Shown in pieces: positions 21,369 through 30,400 of a stretch of 32,786 bases of DNA (within the stretch, counting starts at the first letter, position 1; every line of letters begins with the position of its first letter). The notes under the pieces are model-generated. The model saw nothing but the letters and a program-made list of their open reading frames with translations. It had not been told where the DNA came from and did no database searches. This DNA is from a virus, in IMG/VR virus record IMGVR_UViG_3300034082_001921, positions 1 through 32,786 of that record; one strand, given 5' to 3'. Position numbers and translations under genes: made by a program.

Positions 21369-23177
21369 TTAGTTAATAATCGAAATTAACTTTTGGTATT
21401 CTGGAAGATACAAGTATTCTATCTTACTTTGTTGCAAAGTCCAGAATGCATCTTCCAAGGTTTCAACTAGTGGTTCGCCACCTAGATTAAAACTGGTATT
21501 GAAAACTATTGGAAATCCTGTTTCTTCTTTGAACTTTTTTATAAGTCTGTAATACAATGGATTTTGTTCTTCATTGACTGTTTGAATACGGCAAGATCCA
21601 TCAACATGGATAATGCTTGGAATTTTGTCAGCTACACCAGGCTTGCAAGAAACTGCATACATCATATGTGGTGAATCATCCATGCCTCGCAGATCAAACC
21701 ATTCATGTGTATCTTCTTCTAAGATCGAACCTGCAAATGGACGGAAATATTCTCTACGCTTGACACCGTTGACAAAATCTTTGCCGTCTTTAAATCTAGG
21801 ATCAAATAACAAACTTCTATTGCCCAGTGCTCTCGGACCGCTTTCCGATCTACCCTGAAATATAGCAACAATATTTTTTGATGTCAACAGATCAACAATT
21901 TCTGCATCATCACATTGTTTAATTTCTGCACCATATTTTTCAGCCAACGAACTGATTTGATCTTCAGTGTATGTGTATTTTGGACCGAGATATAGATCGC
22001 TGTTGTGTTTTTTATTAGATTCTTCTTGGGTATGATAATGCAACAGGGCAACTCCGATAGCAGTGCCACCGTCGTTGGATATTGGTTCAACATACAGTTC
22101 AATGTCAAGCTCACGCAGAGTATTTAGGTAGTGATAATTTGCCACACAGTTTAACCCGTATCCTCCGCTGAGCACTACATTTTTTTTACCTGTTGCTGTT
22201 GCCGCTTTAATAATTAGGTTCAACACCTGTTCTTGTGTTTCAGTCTGCACCGCATATGCGAGATCTCTGCGATTTTGAAGATAGGTTAGATCGCCATCTG
22301 CAAATTCTGAAAGTTCTGTCACAGCTACAACATTTACAAACGCTGAGTTTGGATAAGTTGGTATTATGACGTTTCTGTCTGCTAGGTTAAATTCACTAGT
22401 ATTGTTTAGATTAGTAAACAGTGGTGGAATTTTTTCATTCTTTTTACCATAGGGAAATAATCCCATGGTCTTTCCTGCTTCGATTGCAGGAAATCCACAA
22501 TATTCAGTTACAGCTTCGTAGGTTTTTACAATACCTGCCCTATCCGACAGCACTGCGGAAAATGTACCTTCTTCTTGTAGAACTTCCCCAGCCTGTTCTA
22601 CCATATTTACAGGTATGCCATCACGACATCCTAGATGTTTATAAATTGTTTTAAACTTTGCAGGATATGCGCAATCTATAACCGATTCAACTTCCCACAA
22701 CAATATTGGTTCACCTCTGAGATTGGCAGGAGTTGACGAGCCAGCACCATCTACAATAACTGCAACAGCTTCGTCAAATCCGCTGCGATAAAAAGCGCAG
22801 GCTGCATGAATTTTATGATGTTGGTGGCTGTAATCTATTACCTGCGGGTGATTGTAAATATCCGCTTTTCTATCAATCAATCCAATTTTTCTAGCCAGAC
22901 CCACATAAATATTATCCCCTGTAAAATCCACTTTTTGTCCGGTGTGTTCTAGACTCTGTGTATGAGAAATGACCATGTAATCTATTTTATCAGTGTATTC
23001 TTTGACTTTTATGATACCTGCATAAGGACCACCATCGTATTTGTGCCTGCTTAATCTTTCTTCTTCTAAAGCAAACACTATTTCGCCATCTTTAAGCAAA
23101 CATACGCCAGCATTATGTCCGCGACTTATGCCAAGAATATATCCAGTTTTTTCAAGTGTGTTATTTTTTTCGTTCAT
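21369..23177 (-). CDS. O-carbamoyltransferase, NodU/CmcH/TobZ family
   Basis: The protein has 602 residues from the ATG at 23177, two bases after the upstream stop; a TTG at 23195 would extend it by six residues into the previous gene. The N-terminal Kae1-like half shows LGISRGHNAGVCLL, a HHKIHAACAF metal-binding motif (about 120-128), a VDGAGSS loop, and VLSGGYGLNC. The C-terminal YrdC-like half shows IFQGRSESGPRALGNRS (around 440-455) and a FNTSFNLGGEP motif. The length is normal for the family. These enzymes move a carbamoyl group from carbamoyl phosphate via carbamoyl-AMP to a sugar hydroxyl; phage members acting on modified DNA bases have also been reported. It is coupled to the GT9 gene, which favours a carbamoylated glycan here. 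Confidence 0.9.
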   Translation of the reverse strand: MNEKNNTLEKTGYILGISRGHNAGVCLLKDGEIVFALEEERLSRHKYDGGPYAGIIKVKEYTDKIDYMVISHTQSLEHTGQKVDFTGDNIYVGLARKIGLIDRKADIYNHPQVIDYSHQHHKIHAACAFYRSGFDEAVAVIVDGAGSSTPANLRGEPILLWEVESVIDCAYPAKFKTIYKHLGCRDGIPVNMVEQAGEVLQEEGTFSAVLSDRAGIVKTYEAVTEYCGFPAIEAGKTMGLFPYGKKNEKIPPLFTNLNNTSEFNLADRNVIIPTYPNSAFVNVVAVTELSEFADGDLTYLQNRRDLAYAVQTETQEQVLNLIIKAATATGKKNVVLSGGYGLNCVANYHYLNTLRELDIELYVEPISNDGGTAIGVALLHYHTQEESNKKHNSDLYLGPKYTYTEDQISSLAEKYGAEIKQCDDAEIVDLLTSKNIVAIFQGRSESGPRALGNRSLLFDPRFKDGKDFVNGVKRREYFRPFAGSILEEDTHEWFDLRGMDDSPHMMYAVSCKPGVADKIPSIIHVDGSCRIQTVNEEQNPLYYRLIKKFKEETGFPIVFNTSFNLGGEPLVETLEDAFWTLQQSKIEYLYLPEYQKLISIIN

Positions 23178-23178
23178 A

Positions 23179-24231
23179 TTAGTTTGTTTTTTCAAAAATA
23201 TTTTTTAAAGTTGCATCTAATGGTGTCTTTGGCAATTCAACTTGAGGAATTCCGCACGTTGTCTGATTTGACAACATAGGTGTACTAGCAGATTCGTTGA
23301 ATTTTTTTGTCGACTTGCCTAATTTTTTTACTATGCCGTCTACTATTTTGTCGAATTCAGAATCTTCAAGGATCATCAAATCTTCATTGTTTCGATCCAC
23401 TGTGAAATCAGTGGTTATCCTTAGAGGTGAGTAGGTACGCTTGTCTTTGCCGTTGTCGATGATGGTAAAATCTTTGTTGTTAGGATAACTGATGTTTTGA
23501 GGAAAGGTAGAGCCAATGACCACTGTGGCTGGCTTTTTCAGTGCATGAGCAAAATGCTGTCCAACACTGTCGCAGCCAAGAAAATAGTCTGCTGCATTAA
23601 TAACGCCCATCCATTGAAGCAGATTAAATTTTTCTGGAACTATGGCAGGCATGGGCCGCACAGACGGTATGTTAAATGTAGACATCATGACAATACCGTA
23701 GTTTTTGCTCAGTTCATCTACAAGTCTGTAGATATCTTTTAGTTCAAAACTTCTACCAGATTCGTCTATGATAAAATTACCTTCTTGTCTAGCACCTGAT
23801 CCAAACGGTTGAAATACTATGACTTTTTCTTTCTTGAATTGTTCACGAACATTGTTGATTAAATTATAACCCAGCGCCTGATCAGCTTTGCCTATGGACA
23901 AATTGATGTTTTTGGTGTCTGGAACTTCTGATAAATCGTTTATCAGCATGTCGAATGCTTGAATTAAATTGGCTTTTTGATTGAAATAAGCGTTTAATCG
24001 ATATGGTTCAGGAGTGACGATTTCTTTGTCTTTTAATTTATCTCTAAACAGATCTTTCTGCATAATGGAATATACGTTGTTTCTTAGTATATCGCTGGAC
24101 AAAAACAACTCTAACCATGCTTCGGCTACTATTACCACATCACTATCAACTGTTTTCAAATAGTGTTCGAGTGCTGGAATTGCACACAGTACACGTCCGG
24201 CTCCTCCATTTACAAAAAATGCTTTTTTCAT
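23179..24231 (-). CDS. GT9 heptosyltransferase-like glycosyltransferase
   Basis: The 350-residue GT-B type glycosyltransferase resembles family GT9. It has a N-terminal glycine loop, FFVNGGAGRVLCAIPALEHYL (about 5-25), a central VIVFQPFGSGARQEG linker (about 144-160), and the C-terminal donor-site motif FLGCDSVGQHFAHALKKP (about 229-246), equivalent to the D-S-x-x-x-H-x-A-x-A-x-x-x-P motif of heptosyltransferases. VVIGSTFPQNISYP follows. GT9 uses ADP-heptose for LPS core and, in the AAH/TibC branch, for Ser residues of adhesins. ADP-heptose genes 4-6 kb away make heptose the likely donor. The acceptor (host LPS, phage fibre, or a hydroxylated base) is unknown. The last 50 residues are a Ser/Thr-rich tail. 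The start has a GGAG site. Confidence 0.8.
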   Translation of the reverse strand: MKKAFFVNGGAGRVLCAIPALEHYLKTVDSDVVIVAEAWLELFLSSDILRNNVYSIMQKDLFRDKLKDKEIVTPEPYRLNAYFNQKANLIQAFDMLINDLSEVPDTKNINLSIGKADQALGYNLINNVREQFKKEKVIVFQPFGSGARQEGNFIIDESGRSFELKDIYRLVDELSKNYGIVMMSTFNIPSVRPMPAIVPEKFNLLQWMGVINAADYFLGCDSVGQHFAHALKKPATVVIGSTFPQNISYPNNKDFTIIDNGKDKRTYSPLRITTDFTVDRNNEDLMILEDSEFDKIVDGIVKKLGKSTKKFNESASTPMLSNQTTCGIPQVELPKTPLDATLKNIFEKTN

Positions 24232-24275
24232 CGATTACTCCACTGTTATTTTTTAGATACTGAAATATATCTAAT

Positions 24276-24281
24276 ATTATA
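24276..24281 (-). promoter_or_regulatory. Possible -10 element for the GT9-carbamoyltransferase pair
   Basis: The 100-base gap before the GT9 gene contains a TATAAT hexamer on the minus strand, with no good -35 at 17 bases and no late octamer. An extended AT-rich tract surrounds it. I cannot say whether the pair has its own promoter or is read through from the fibre operon. Confidence 0.3.
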
Positions 24282-24331
24282 TATCAGAGTATCACGGAAG
24301 TGAGGGGTAATCTTGGATCGCCGGACGACTG

Positions 24332-24706
24332 TTAATTTTTAGGAAATTGATCTTTGACTGCTTTTACAGAAGCTATATAGGCATCCCCTTCTGCACCAAG
24401 AGAAATCCCTGCTGTTTTTAATGCCAATAAACTTTTAAAGATGCCGTCTAATTGTTCGTTCGGATCGGGATATACTCGTGCCCGAGTATGTGGCATCACA
24501 TATTCCACTCCCATTATTGCAGCGGCGTCTGGGCTCAATCGAACAAATTCATCTAGTTCAATTTCAGTTTCTAAAAACTCCAGCCATTGTTCTTCAGTGG
24601 TAATGTATTTGGCTTTGAATTGAACGTTGGGATATCCATCTTCTAGCAGACACTGTCCTGGTAGTCGAGTGCTATACCAAATTTTATAAAATTCAGATTT
24701 TGTCAT
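24332..24706 (-). CDS. Small conserved fibre-associated protein
   Basis: The protein has 124 residues, acidic, no cysteine apart from one near residue 19, and no membrane segment. The N-terminal half has TTEEQWLEFLETEIELDEF. The C-terminal half has the pattern YPDPNEQLDGIFKSLLALK and ends VKAVKDQFPKN. The QLD-plus-VK-x-x-x-P pattern is frequent in small phage proteins placed directly after fibre or adhesin genes. It is the last gene of the fibre/Cys-rich unit and has an AAAAGGAAAAA ribosome-binding site. It could be an assembly chaperone for the adhesins, but this is inferred from position. Confidence 0.65.
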   Translation of the reverse strand: MTKSEFYKIWYSTRLPGQCLLEDGYPNVQFKAKYITTEEQWLEFLETEIELDEFVRLSPDAAAIMGVEYVMPHTRARVYPDPNEQLDGIFKSLLALKTAGISLGAEGDAYIASVKAVKDQFPKN

Positions 24707-24717
24707 GTTTTTTCCTT

Positions 24718-25434
24718 TTATGGAGTAATCCTACCGTGTCCTAATATCATCACACTGGTTACGCAGGCAAACGGCTGAGTGCCGCTGGGGGTAGTAAAAC
24801 ACACCGATTTCAAACAAGCAGGGTGACCGCCACAGCAGCTATAGCCTTGTCCAGAATTTCTATTACCAATACAGCACCAACCGTCACCGTTATTAGACAT
24901 TGTGAAACAATAATGAAAACCTCTTTGACTGCCGTTGCAGACATTGTCTGGCACCATACTCACATGAAAGTTGAAGCCTTGAATAGTGCAGGCTGTGTCA
25001 CAGCCCGAACTACAGCCAAACGGCCAAGCAATTGCCCCGGCGCATTGCCAGTTTTCTGAACCGTTCATACACTTTCTGTCTCCGACCCAACCGCAGGCAC
25101 AATGAGCGCAGCAGTATTGATCAAAATTATCACTGCAGGCTCCACCGCAGGCTCCGGCAAATCCAAACGTGGCCTGAGAACAGTAATACTGCCAGTAGCT
25201 GGTATGCCCTACAATTTCATATCTGCTAAAAACTCCTCGAGAAGAAGATGGTATCACAGCCGACCCATTCCAACATCCATTGCAATTATACAATATGGTT
25301 GGGGTGTTAGCGGCCGTAGGGCCGCTAGCACCTCCACTTGGAAATTGCACATCAAACAATTTGGTGTCAATATACTCTTTTAAAATCCGTTGATTTTCAA
25401 CGATTGCATTGTAGACTAAAATATCATTACTCAT
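24718..25434 (-). CDS. Cysteine-rich adhesin-like protein A
   Basis: The protein has 238 residues including 23 cysteines (about 10%), with CC pairs and C-x(2,3)-C motifs such as YCCAHCACGW and GDGWCCIGNRN. The N-terminus MSNDILVYNAIVENQRILKE is shared in style with the next gene upstream (MADILVHNAIAVGSY) and lacks a signal peptide. The last residues MILGHGRITP close a beta domain with many Gly and Asn. The cysteine pattern is not that of a known zinc-finger or knottin I can name. It sits in a fibre operon, so a virion adhesin or receptor-binding protein is likely. How so many cysteines are kept in a reducing cytoplasm is unclear; a metal-bound or post-release disulfide state is possible. Confidence 0.75.
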   Translation of the reverse strand: MSNDILVYNAIVENQRILKEYIDTKLFDVQFPSGGASGPTAANTPTILYNCNGCWNGSAVIPSSSRGVFSRYEIVGHTSYWQYYCSQATFGFAGACGGACSDNFDQYCCAHCACGWVGDRKCMNGSENWQCAGAIAWPFGCSSGCDTACTIQGFNFHVSMVPDNVCNGSQRGFHYCFTMSNNGDGWCCIGNRNSGQGYSCCGGHPACLKSVCFTTPSGTQPFACVTSVMILGHGRITP

Positions 25435-25453
25435 ATTATTTCCCTAGAAAAAA

Positions 25454-26461
25454 TTAACACCAACTGACCTTGACCATGCCTGTGCGTCCCCAGTCGCCGT
25501 AGCCAATGTTGCCGCCCATCACGTGATTATAGTTTCCGCCTTGGCCTGGTTGACATCTGTTTCCAGTGCAGGCGCCACCAAAAGCTGCGCCGCAGCAGGT
25601 GCCCGAAGTGTATGAGACACAGCATATGGTCGATACAGTGTTTGCACAGTTGCCTGGCAACATGGTAGGCTGTGAGCACATGCATCCGTAAAAATTGGTG
25701 TCAAACCAATCTGCAGCATACATGCTGGGGATTATGATCGGAGTACCCCAGATTGAATTGCCGCAGCCGCCTGTAAAGTAACTGAACTGTCTTGTGATAC
25801 AAGGATATGCTGAACAGCAACTGATCGAGCAGGAATTTGAGAAGCAAAAATATGTAGCAGTGCTTGTACAACAGATACAAGCACCTGCTGATTGAGAACA
25901 TCTAGCCATATATCTACAACAGTTCCAGGCTGGATCTCGCTGAGTGGCACGAATCATTTCGTGTAAATTACTGCAGCCGCCATTGGCGCAGAAGTTGCTG
26001 AGGCCAGCACCAGTGACAAAACTTTGACATCCCGAAACATCTCTATCGCAGTGGCAATACGATTGATTGGAATTAGCGGCGCCTGCACACAGCGTGTATA
26101 CACAGCCTATTTTGGCACTGACAATCAATGAAGCATATGCTCCTGTGGCACCAAAAGGACTGCCGCTGCAACACATGCCTGGCGAGGTTCCTGCACCAGC
26201 ACCCCACAGTTCAAATCTCACCTGACTGGCGCCAGCGGGCACAGTCCAGGCACAACAGGCTCCGTCTCTAAAATATCCACTACCTGAATCATATATGCAC
26301 AAGGCGTTGGTTGTCTGTAATGATGGTATACAGCTGGGCCAGTTTGCATACTGTGTAGGGTCTGTCGAAACACTGCCTTGACTGGCAACACCGGATGCCA
26401 AGGCAGTTCTTAAATTGTAACTGCCTACTGCTATTGCGTTGTGAACTAAAATATCTGCCAT
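25454..26461 (-). CDS. Cysteine-rich adhesin-like protein B with glycine-rich domain
   Basis: The protein has 335 residues including 35 cysteines (about 10%). After the MADILVHNAIAVGSYNLRTA start it has a domain reading CCAWTVPAGASQVRFELWGA, followed by a Gly-rich GTSPGMCCSGSPFGATGAYA stretch. This matches the WTVPAG...ELWGAGGGG layout of glycine-rich fibre-tip domains, but with glycines and loop residues replaced by Cys. The rest alternates CC pairs with aromatic-rich strands and ends YGDWGRTGMVKVSWC. No signal peptide, catalytic triad or zinc-finger consensus was seen. It is coupled to protein A within the fibre operon. I take it to be a receptor-binding or surface-adhesin protein of the virion; the cysteine chemistry is unknown. 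Confidence 0.78.
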   Translation of the reverse strand: MADILVHNAIAVGSYNLRTALASGVASQGSVSTDPTQYANWPSCIPSLQTTNALCIYDSGSGYFRDGACCAWTVPAGASQVRFELWGAGAGTSPGMCCSGSPFGATGAYASLIVSAKIGCVYTLCAGAANSNQSYCHCDRDVSGCQSFVTGAGLSNFCANGGCSNLHEMIRATQRDPAWNCCRYMARCSQSAGACICCTSTATYFCFSNSCSISCCSAYPCITRQFSYFTGGCGNSIWGTPIIIPSMYAADWFDTNFYGCMCSQPTMLPGNCANTVSTICCVSYTSGTCCGAAFGGACTGNRCQPGQGGNYNHVMGGNIGYGDWGRTGMVKVSWC

Positions 26462-26470
26462 TTTTTTTCC

Positions 26471-27073
26471 TTAAGTAACGGTGAATGCATTTATTGAGCC
26501 GTTGGCCAAATAAGTGATTGCAACCGAACGTGCCGCGATGCCGCTTCCAGAAGTAGTGGCTGTGAATCCAGTGAGTTTCTGTTCGCCTCCAACTGATGTA
26601 TATGTAATACTACTGTAGGTTGTGTTTCCTTCTGTGAATGCTGTGATAGTTTGGCCGGTTTGTGTAACACTGGTAGGCGCAACTAAATCAATTACACCAC
26701 CTGAAACTAACAATGCCCCTGGTACAACAAGATTGCCCACGATGGTTCCGTTGTTTACCCAAGCCAATGTGCCCGAGCTGTTGGTTGAAAGCACTTGGCC
26801 GGTGGTGCCATCTGCAGCAGGCAATGTCCAAGTTACATTTGATGAAACTGTGGCCGGCGCTTGGAATGCCACCCAATTAGAGGAGTCTGCATCTGCCCAT
26901 CTTAGATCTCCTTGAGCCTGTATCTGCGCATCACCGGCAATTAAAAATCTACCAGTTCCACTAGGATCTATGGTAATATCTAGATTGTCTGCAGCAGTTA
27001 TTGTGGTGTTATCAAAGTTAACTCCACCAACTCCTGAACCACCTGCAACCCCTGCTGTTTGTCTTCTACCCAT
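26471..27073 (-). CDS. Fibre-shaft protein
   Basis: The 200-residue beta-rich protein, low in charge, starts MGRRQTAGVAGGSGVGGVNF. The middle has LRWADADSSNWVAFQAP and VTWTLPAADGTTGQVLSTN, patterns common in marine phage fibre proteins, and the remainder is Thr/Ser/Gly-rich strand. No enzymatic motif is visible. It has an AGGAGA site before the ATG. It lies between the 106-residue protein and the cysteine-rich adhesins, probably as part of the same fibre. Confidence 0.72.
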   Translation of the reverse strand: MGRRQTAGVAGGSGVGGVNFDNTTITAADNLDITIDPSGTGRFLIAGDAQIQAQGDLRWADADSSNWVAFQAPATVSSNVTWTLPAADGTTGQVLSTNSSGTLAWVNNGTIVGNLVVPGALLVSGGVIDLVAPTSVTQTGQTITAFTEGNTTYSSITYTSVGGEQKLTGFTATTSGSGIAARSVAITYLANGSINAFTVT

Positions 27074-27086
27074 GATGTTCTCCTAG

Positions 27087-27407
27087 TTACGCTGTTGCGG
27101 TTTCGATGCCATAGACCACAACATTTACACCAACAGCACTGGAACGCACTACTAGTAATTTTCCTGCGTCCATGACAATTCCTGTACGTTCTAGCACACC
27201 TTTAGCAGATAGACTCACGTCATACTCCAGCCATTCTGCGTCAGTGGGGGTTGCAGAACTTGCTAATGCTATTCGTATCGTGGCAGCTGTAGCACCACGA
27301 TTTACCACGTTGACAGTTGCCACTGTGAATGTTGTAGCAGGCACAGTATACACTGTTGCCAGTGTTGCTGCTGATAGATCTGCTGTTCCTAATCTTCCTG
27401 TTGCCAT
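27087..27407 (-). CDS. Small fibre-associated beta protein
   Basis: The protein has 106 residues, nearly all beta-forming, with ATVYTVPATTFTVATVNVVN (about 17-36) and a Val-rich end GVNVVVYGIETATA. It resembles small conserved proteins of marine T4-like phages encoded beside fibre genes, which I cannot name further. The ACGGAGAAAT ribosome-binding site and a late-type octamer (27424-27431) precede it. It starts the fibre/adhesin unit that runs to 24332. Confidence 0.68.
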   Translation of the reverse strand: MATGRLGTADLSAATLATVYTVPATTFTVATVNVVNRGATAATIRIALASSATPTDAEWLEYDVSLSAKGVLERTGIVMDAGKLLVVRSSAVGVNVVVYGIETATA

Positions 27408-27423
27408 AATTTATTTCTCCGTT

Positions 27424-27431
27424 ATATTTAG
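27424..27431 (-). promoter_or_regulatory. Late-type promoter octamer for the fibre/adhesin unit
   Basis: CTAAATAT on the minus strand, 16 bases before the ATG at 27407 and overlapping the stop of the large structural gene (27428-27430). An ACGGAGAAAT ribosome-binding site lies between. The match to the T4 octamer is partial. Confidence 0.45.
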
Positions 27432-30400
27432 TTCAAAAAGTAATTGAATGCCAAAGGTATCCCTGTGACTCCGCCTCTGAATTCAAAGTTGGCATTCATT
27501 TTAATTGGTGCTAGTGTAGTAGTAGTTATAATGTTAGAGCTAATAAAAATACTACCTGCTGTGATTGAGTTGACATTCAAACTTGCACCTCCACCACCAA
27601 TTTGTCCCGCAATATAAGCCTTGATGGCTCGCTGTGTAGGCACTATGTTGTCTGAATCTGCTGTAAAGAATGGATCTGTGGAGAATTCAGTGATTGTTGC
27701 TGATCCACCGCCCAATGTCACGTTGCCCAAATTAAGTTCTTGCAGTCCTGAAATATTAAATGCATCTGCATTCAGAGTAGCAATACCTGTGCTTTGCTCA
27801 ATGGCAAACAGATCTCCCACTCGGAAGTTGCCGTCTTGGTCCGTTGATGTAAAGAACACCCTACCGCCTCCACTATCCACTGCTTCGTTGGCAGCAATAA
27901 CGGGCTGGGTGCTTAGTCCTGGATAATTGGTTTCTGCAAAATTGCCTGTGCCTATGTCCAAGAAATCGTGTCCAGTCAATCTAACCTGACTGTATCTAAT
28001 TCTAGTTTCAACGCTGACTCCGTCTGTCGGAGCTTCTGATCTAGTCAACTGTGGACTGAGTTGGAAGAATGCTGTGTAAGCACCGTCATTGGTGCCCAAG
28101 AATGTGACCACGTTGACCAACTTGAAAGTTCTATCAGGTAAATGACTGAACACCACGTTGGCTCCTGGCACTGGTTGAGCACTAATTCTTCTCATGGCCA
28201 CAAACGAACCTGGTTGGAATAGATTGGAATAACCGTCACCGATATCTACCTCACCACTTCCTGTAACATAACCCGATCCCCTGTTAACAAAACTAGGATT
28301 GGCCAACACACCACTGCCAGTTCTCACAGTTACGGGAGATTCAAATGTGTTGTTGGGATCAGTGAATGTAATAGTTGGTGCTGTGGCATAGCCCGATCCA
28401 GGTTCTGTGATATTAACTTGGAACAGTTTTTCAGCAGCCACTTTGGCACGACCTCTAGCGGTGGCTCCAGTTCTAATATAAGTGGCTACTTGTCCTGTAC
28501 CATCACCAACTCCTACGAACTGGCCATATCTGTTTCTATTACCAAATGTGATAGCTGAGAACCCAAGAGCTGCTGCACTGGTGGCTCTTAGAGTCCAGGT
28601 AACGCCATCTGGCGATGTTGCTGCTGCTGTGGTTGTGCTCACAGCAAGAAACACGCCCTGACCGTAAGTCACGCTAGTCCATGATGCTGTGGCTGGTAGT
28701 GTGCTGGCTGTCCATGTAATACCATCCAAGCTGTAAGCAGCTATGGTTCCGCTAGTGTTGGATACAGCAACAAATCTGTTGTTACCGTAGGCAATGCTTC
28801 TCCAGTTTGAGCTAGAAGGCAATGTACCTGCAGTCCATGTGCCTGTGACTGTAGTCGATGTGGCATAATTAGTTACATTAGTGCCGCTCTTAATTGCAAC
28901 AAATCTATTTTTACCGTAGGCAATAGCTGTGAATCCAGTGGTAGTTAGTGTACCAGTTTGATCCCAATTTTCGCCGTCATTGCTGATTCTCACTGTGGTT
29001 ACATCGCTGCTGACTGCTACAAATTTTTGTGCACCAAACGCTACGTCAACCCATGTAGCAGAAGTTCCCATGCTGGTTGCTGTCCAAGTAATACCATCTG
29101 AGCTGTATGCACCTGTGGTGTTGGCACTGGTGCCTGCCACTGCCACAAATTTGCTGACCTTGCCTACAGAAGAGTTATCGTCAAATAGACCCGCAGCCAT
29201 TGCATCCCAGTTTGCAGCACTAGGCATCAAGCTGGCTCTTGTATCCCAAGCGATTCCATCTTCTGAAGTTGCACCTACTGTGCTTCCGCTTCTTAGAGCC
29301 ACATATCTGCCACCTATGCCGTAACCGCTGTGGTCAAAATCTAAAATAGCACCTGTAGTGGAATTCACTGCGGTGATTGTGATCACTAGATCATTGGCAG
29401 TTGTGGTGCCGCCTAGGCTGGTACCTAGTATGGTTATGGTTTGTAATCTAGCATAACCTGTTCCGGCACCCTGAATAGATGGTATATATTTCCATCCATT
29501 ACGTATCACTGTAAATGTGGCACCTATTCCTGATCCAGCATAAGTGCCTGTAACTGTGGTGTATACCGCAGCAGTTTCACCATATTTTACAGCTCTCCAA
29601 TCGCCGTTAGTTGGCAGCGTAGCGGCTGTGCTAGTGTATCCAGGTGCTGCAAATGTTACTCTTGGTTCAATAACATATGTTGAAGAAGCATCTGGTGCTA
29701 TAATTGCAGTGCCTGCTATCAAATGATCAAATCCTGCTGTTCCGTCTGATTCTTTAACCAGTCCAGCTACTTTTGTGCCTGAATTATAAGTGGTAATTAT
29801 TCCAAATTGTCCTACTCCAGCGCCACCTGTAAGCACAATTTTCATGCCTATGTAGGCAGTGCTGGATTCGCCGTCTGTGGCAGCTATGGTTATACTAGTC
29901 AATGTTCCGCCCTGAGCAGTGCTGGCAGCAGTCTTATAACCAAATCCACCAAGATTTCCTTCGGCCTCAGGAGCATTGGTGCTGTCTTCTATAAGGTCCA
30001 ACATGCGAACTTCAAACACAGCATCATCACGGAATTCATCGGTTTGAACTATAGCTCCTGTGCCGCCGCCAGTGAGCGTATAAGTGACTTCTGTATAGTC
30101 AATACCTGCGTTGGTGAATTCCAATTGTATCAGTGCTGATCCGTCGGTGATAACACGATCAATTTGTGCGTCAAATTGCAGGCGGTTGTCAACTACGGCT
30201 GTGCCGGCAGTTTCAGTTGCGTCGAAACCTTCTGCCACAGAACCAAAATCTCCGTATGAGTTGTTGCCGTTTGTGGCTCGTATTCTTCCACCGTTTTCCG
30301 CTAGATATGCAATGTGTGCGTAATAGCTAAACACAGACACTAATTCAGCACGACCGTTGTTGGTGATCCATGCACCAATACCGTCTGATATTACTTGTGT

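Noticed and set aside
23178-23195. TTG start for the carbamoyltransferase at 23195
   Set aside because: It would overlap the GT9 gene; the in-frame ATG at 23177, directly after the GT9 stop, leaves the LGISRGHNAG motif at its normal distance.
21369-24231. Carbamoyltransferase and GT9 as a DNA base hypermodification system
   Set aside because: Not excluded, but no dCMP/dUMP hydroxymethylase, TET-like oxygenase or base-flipping glycosyltransferase is visible in the window, so the heptose-glycan reading is preferred.
25701-25950. Two minus-strand frames of 66 and 72 codons in another frame of the Cys-rich gene B
   Set aside because: They overlap a well-placed gene with proper ribosome-binding site, and their hydrophobic look follows from the Cys-rich codons read out of frame.
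28980-29324. 114-codon plus-strand open frame inside the propeller region
   Set aside because: It is antisense to a strongly conserved domain, with no start signals; low-stop antisense frames are common in this Ala/Thr-rich gene.
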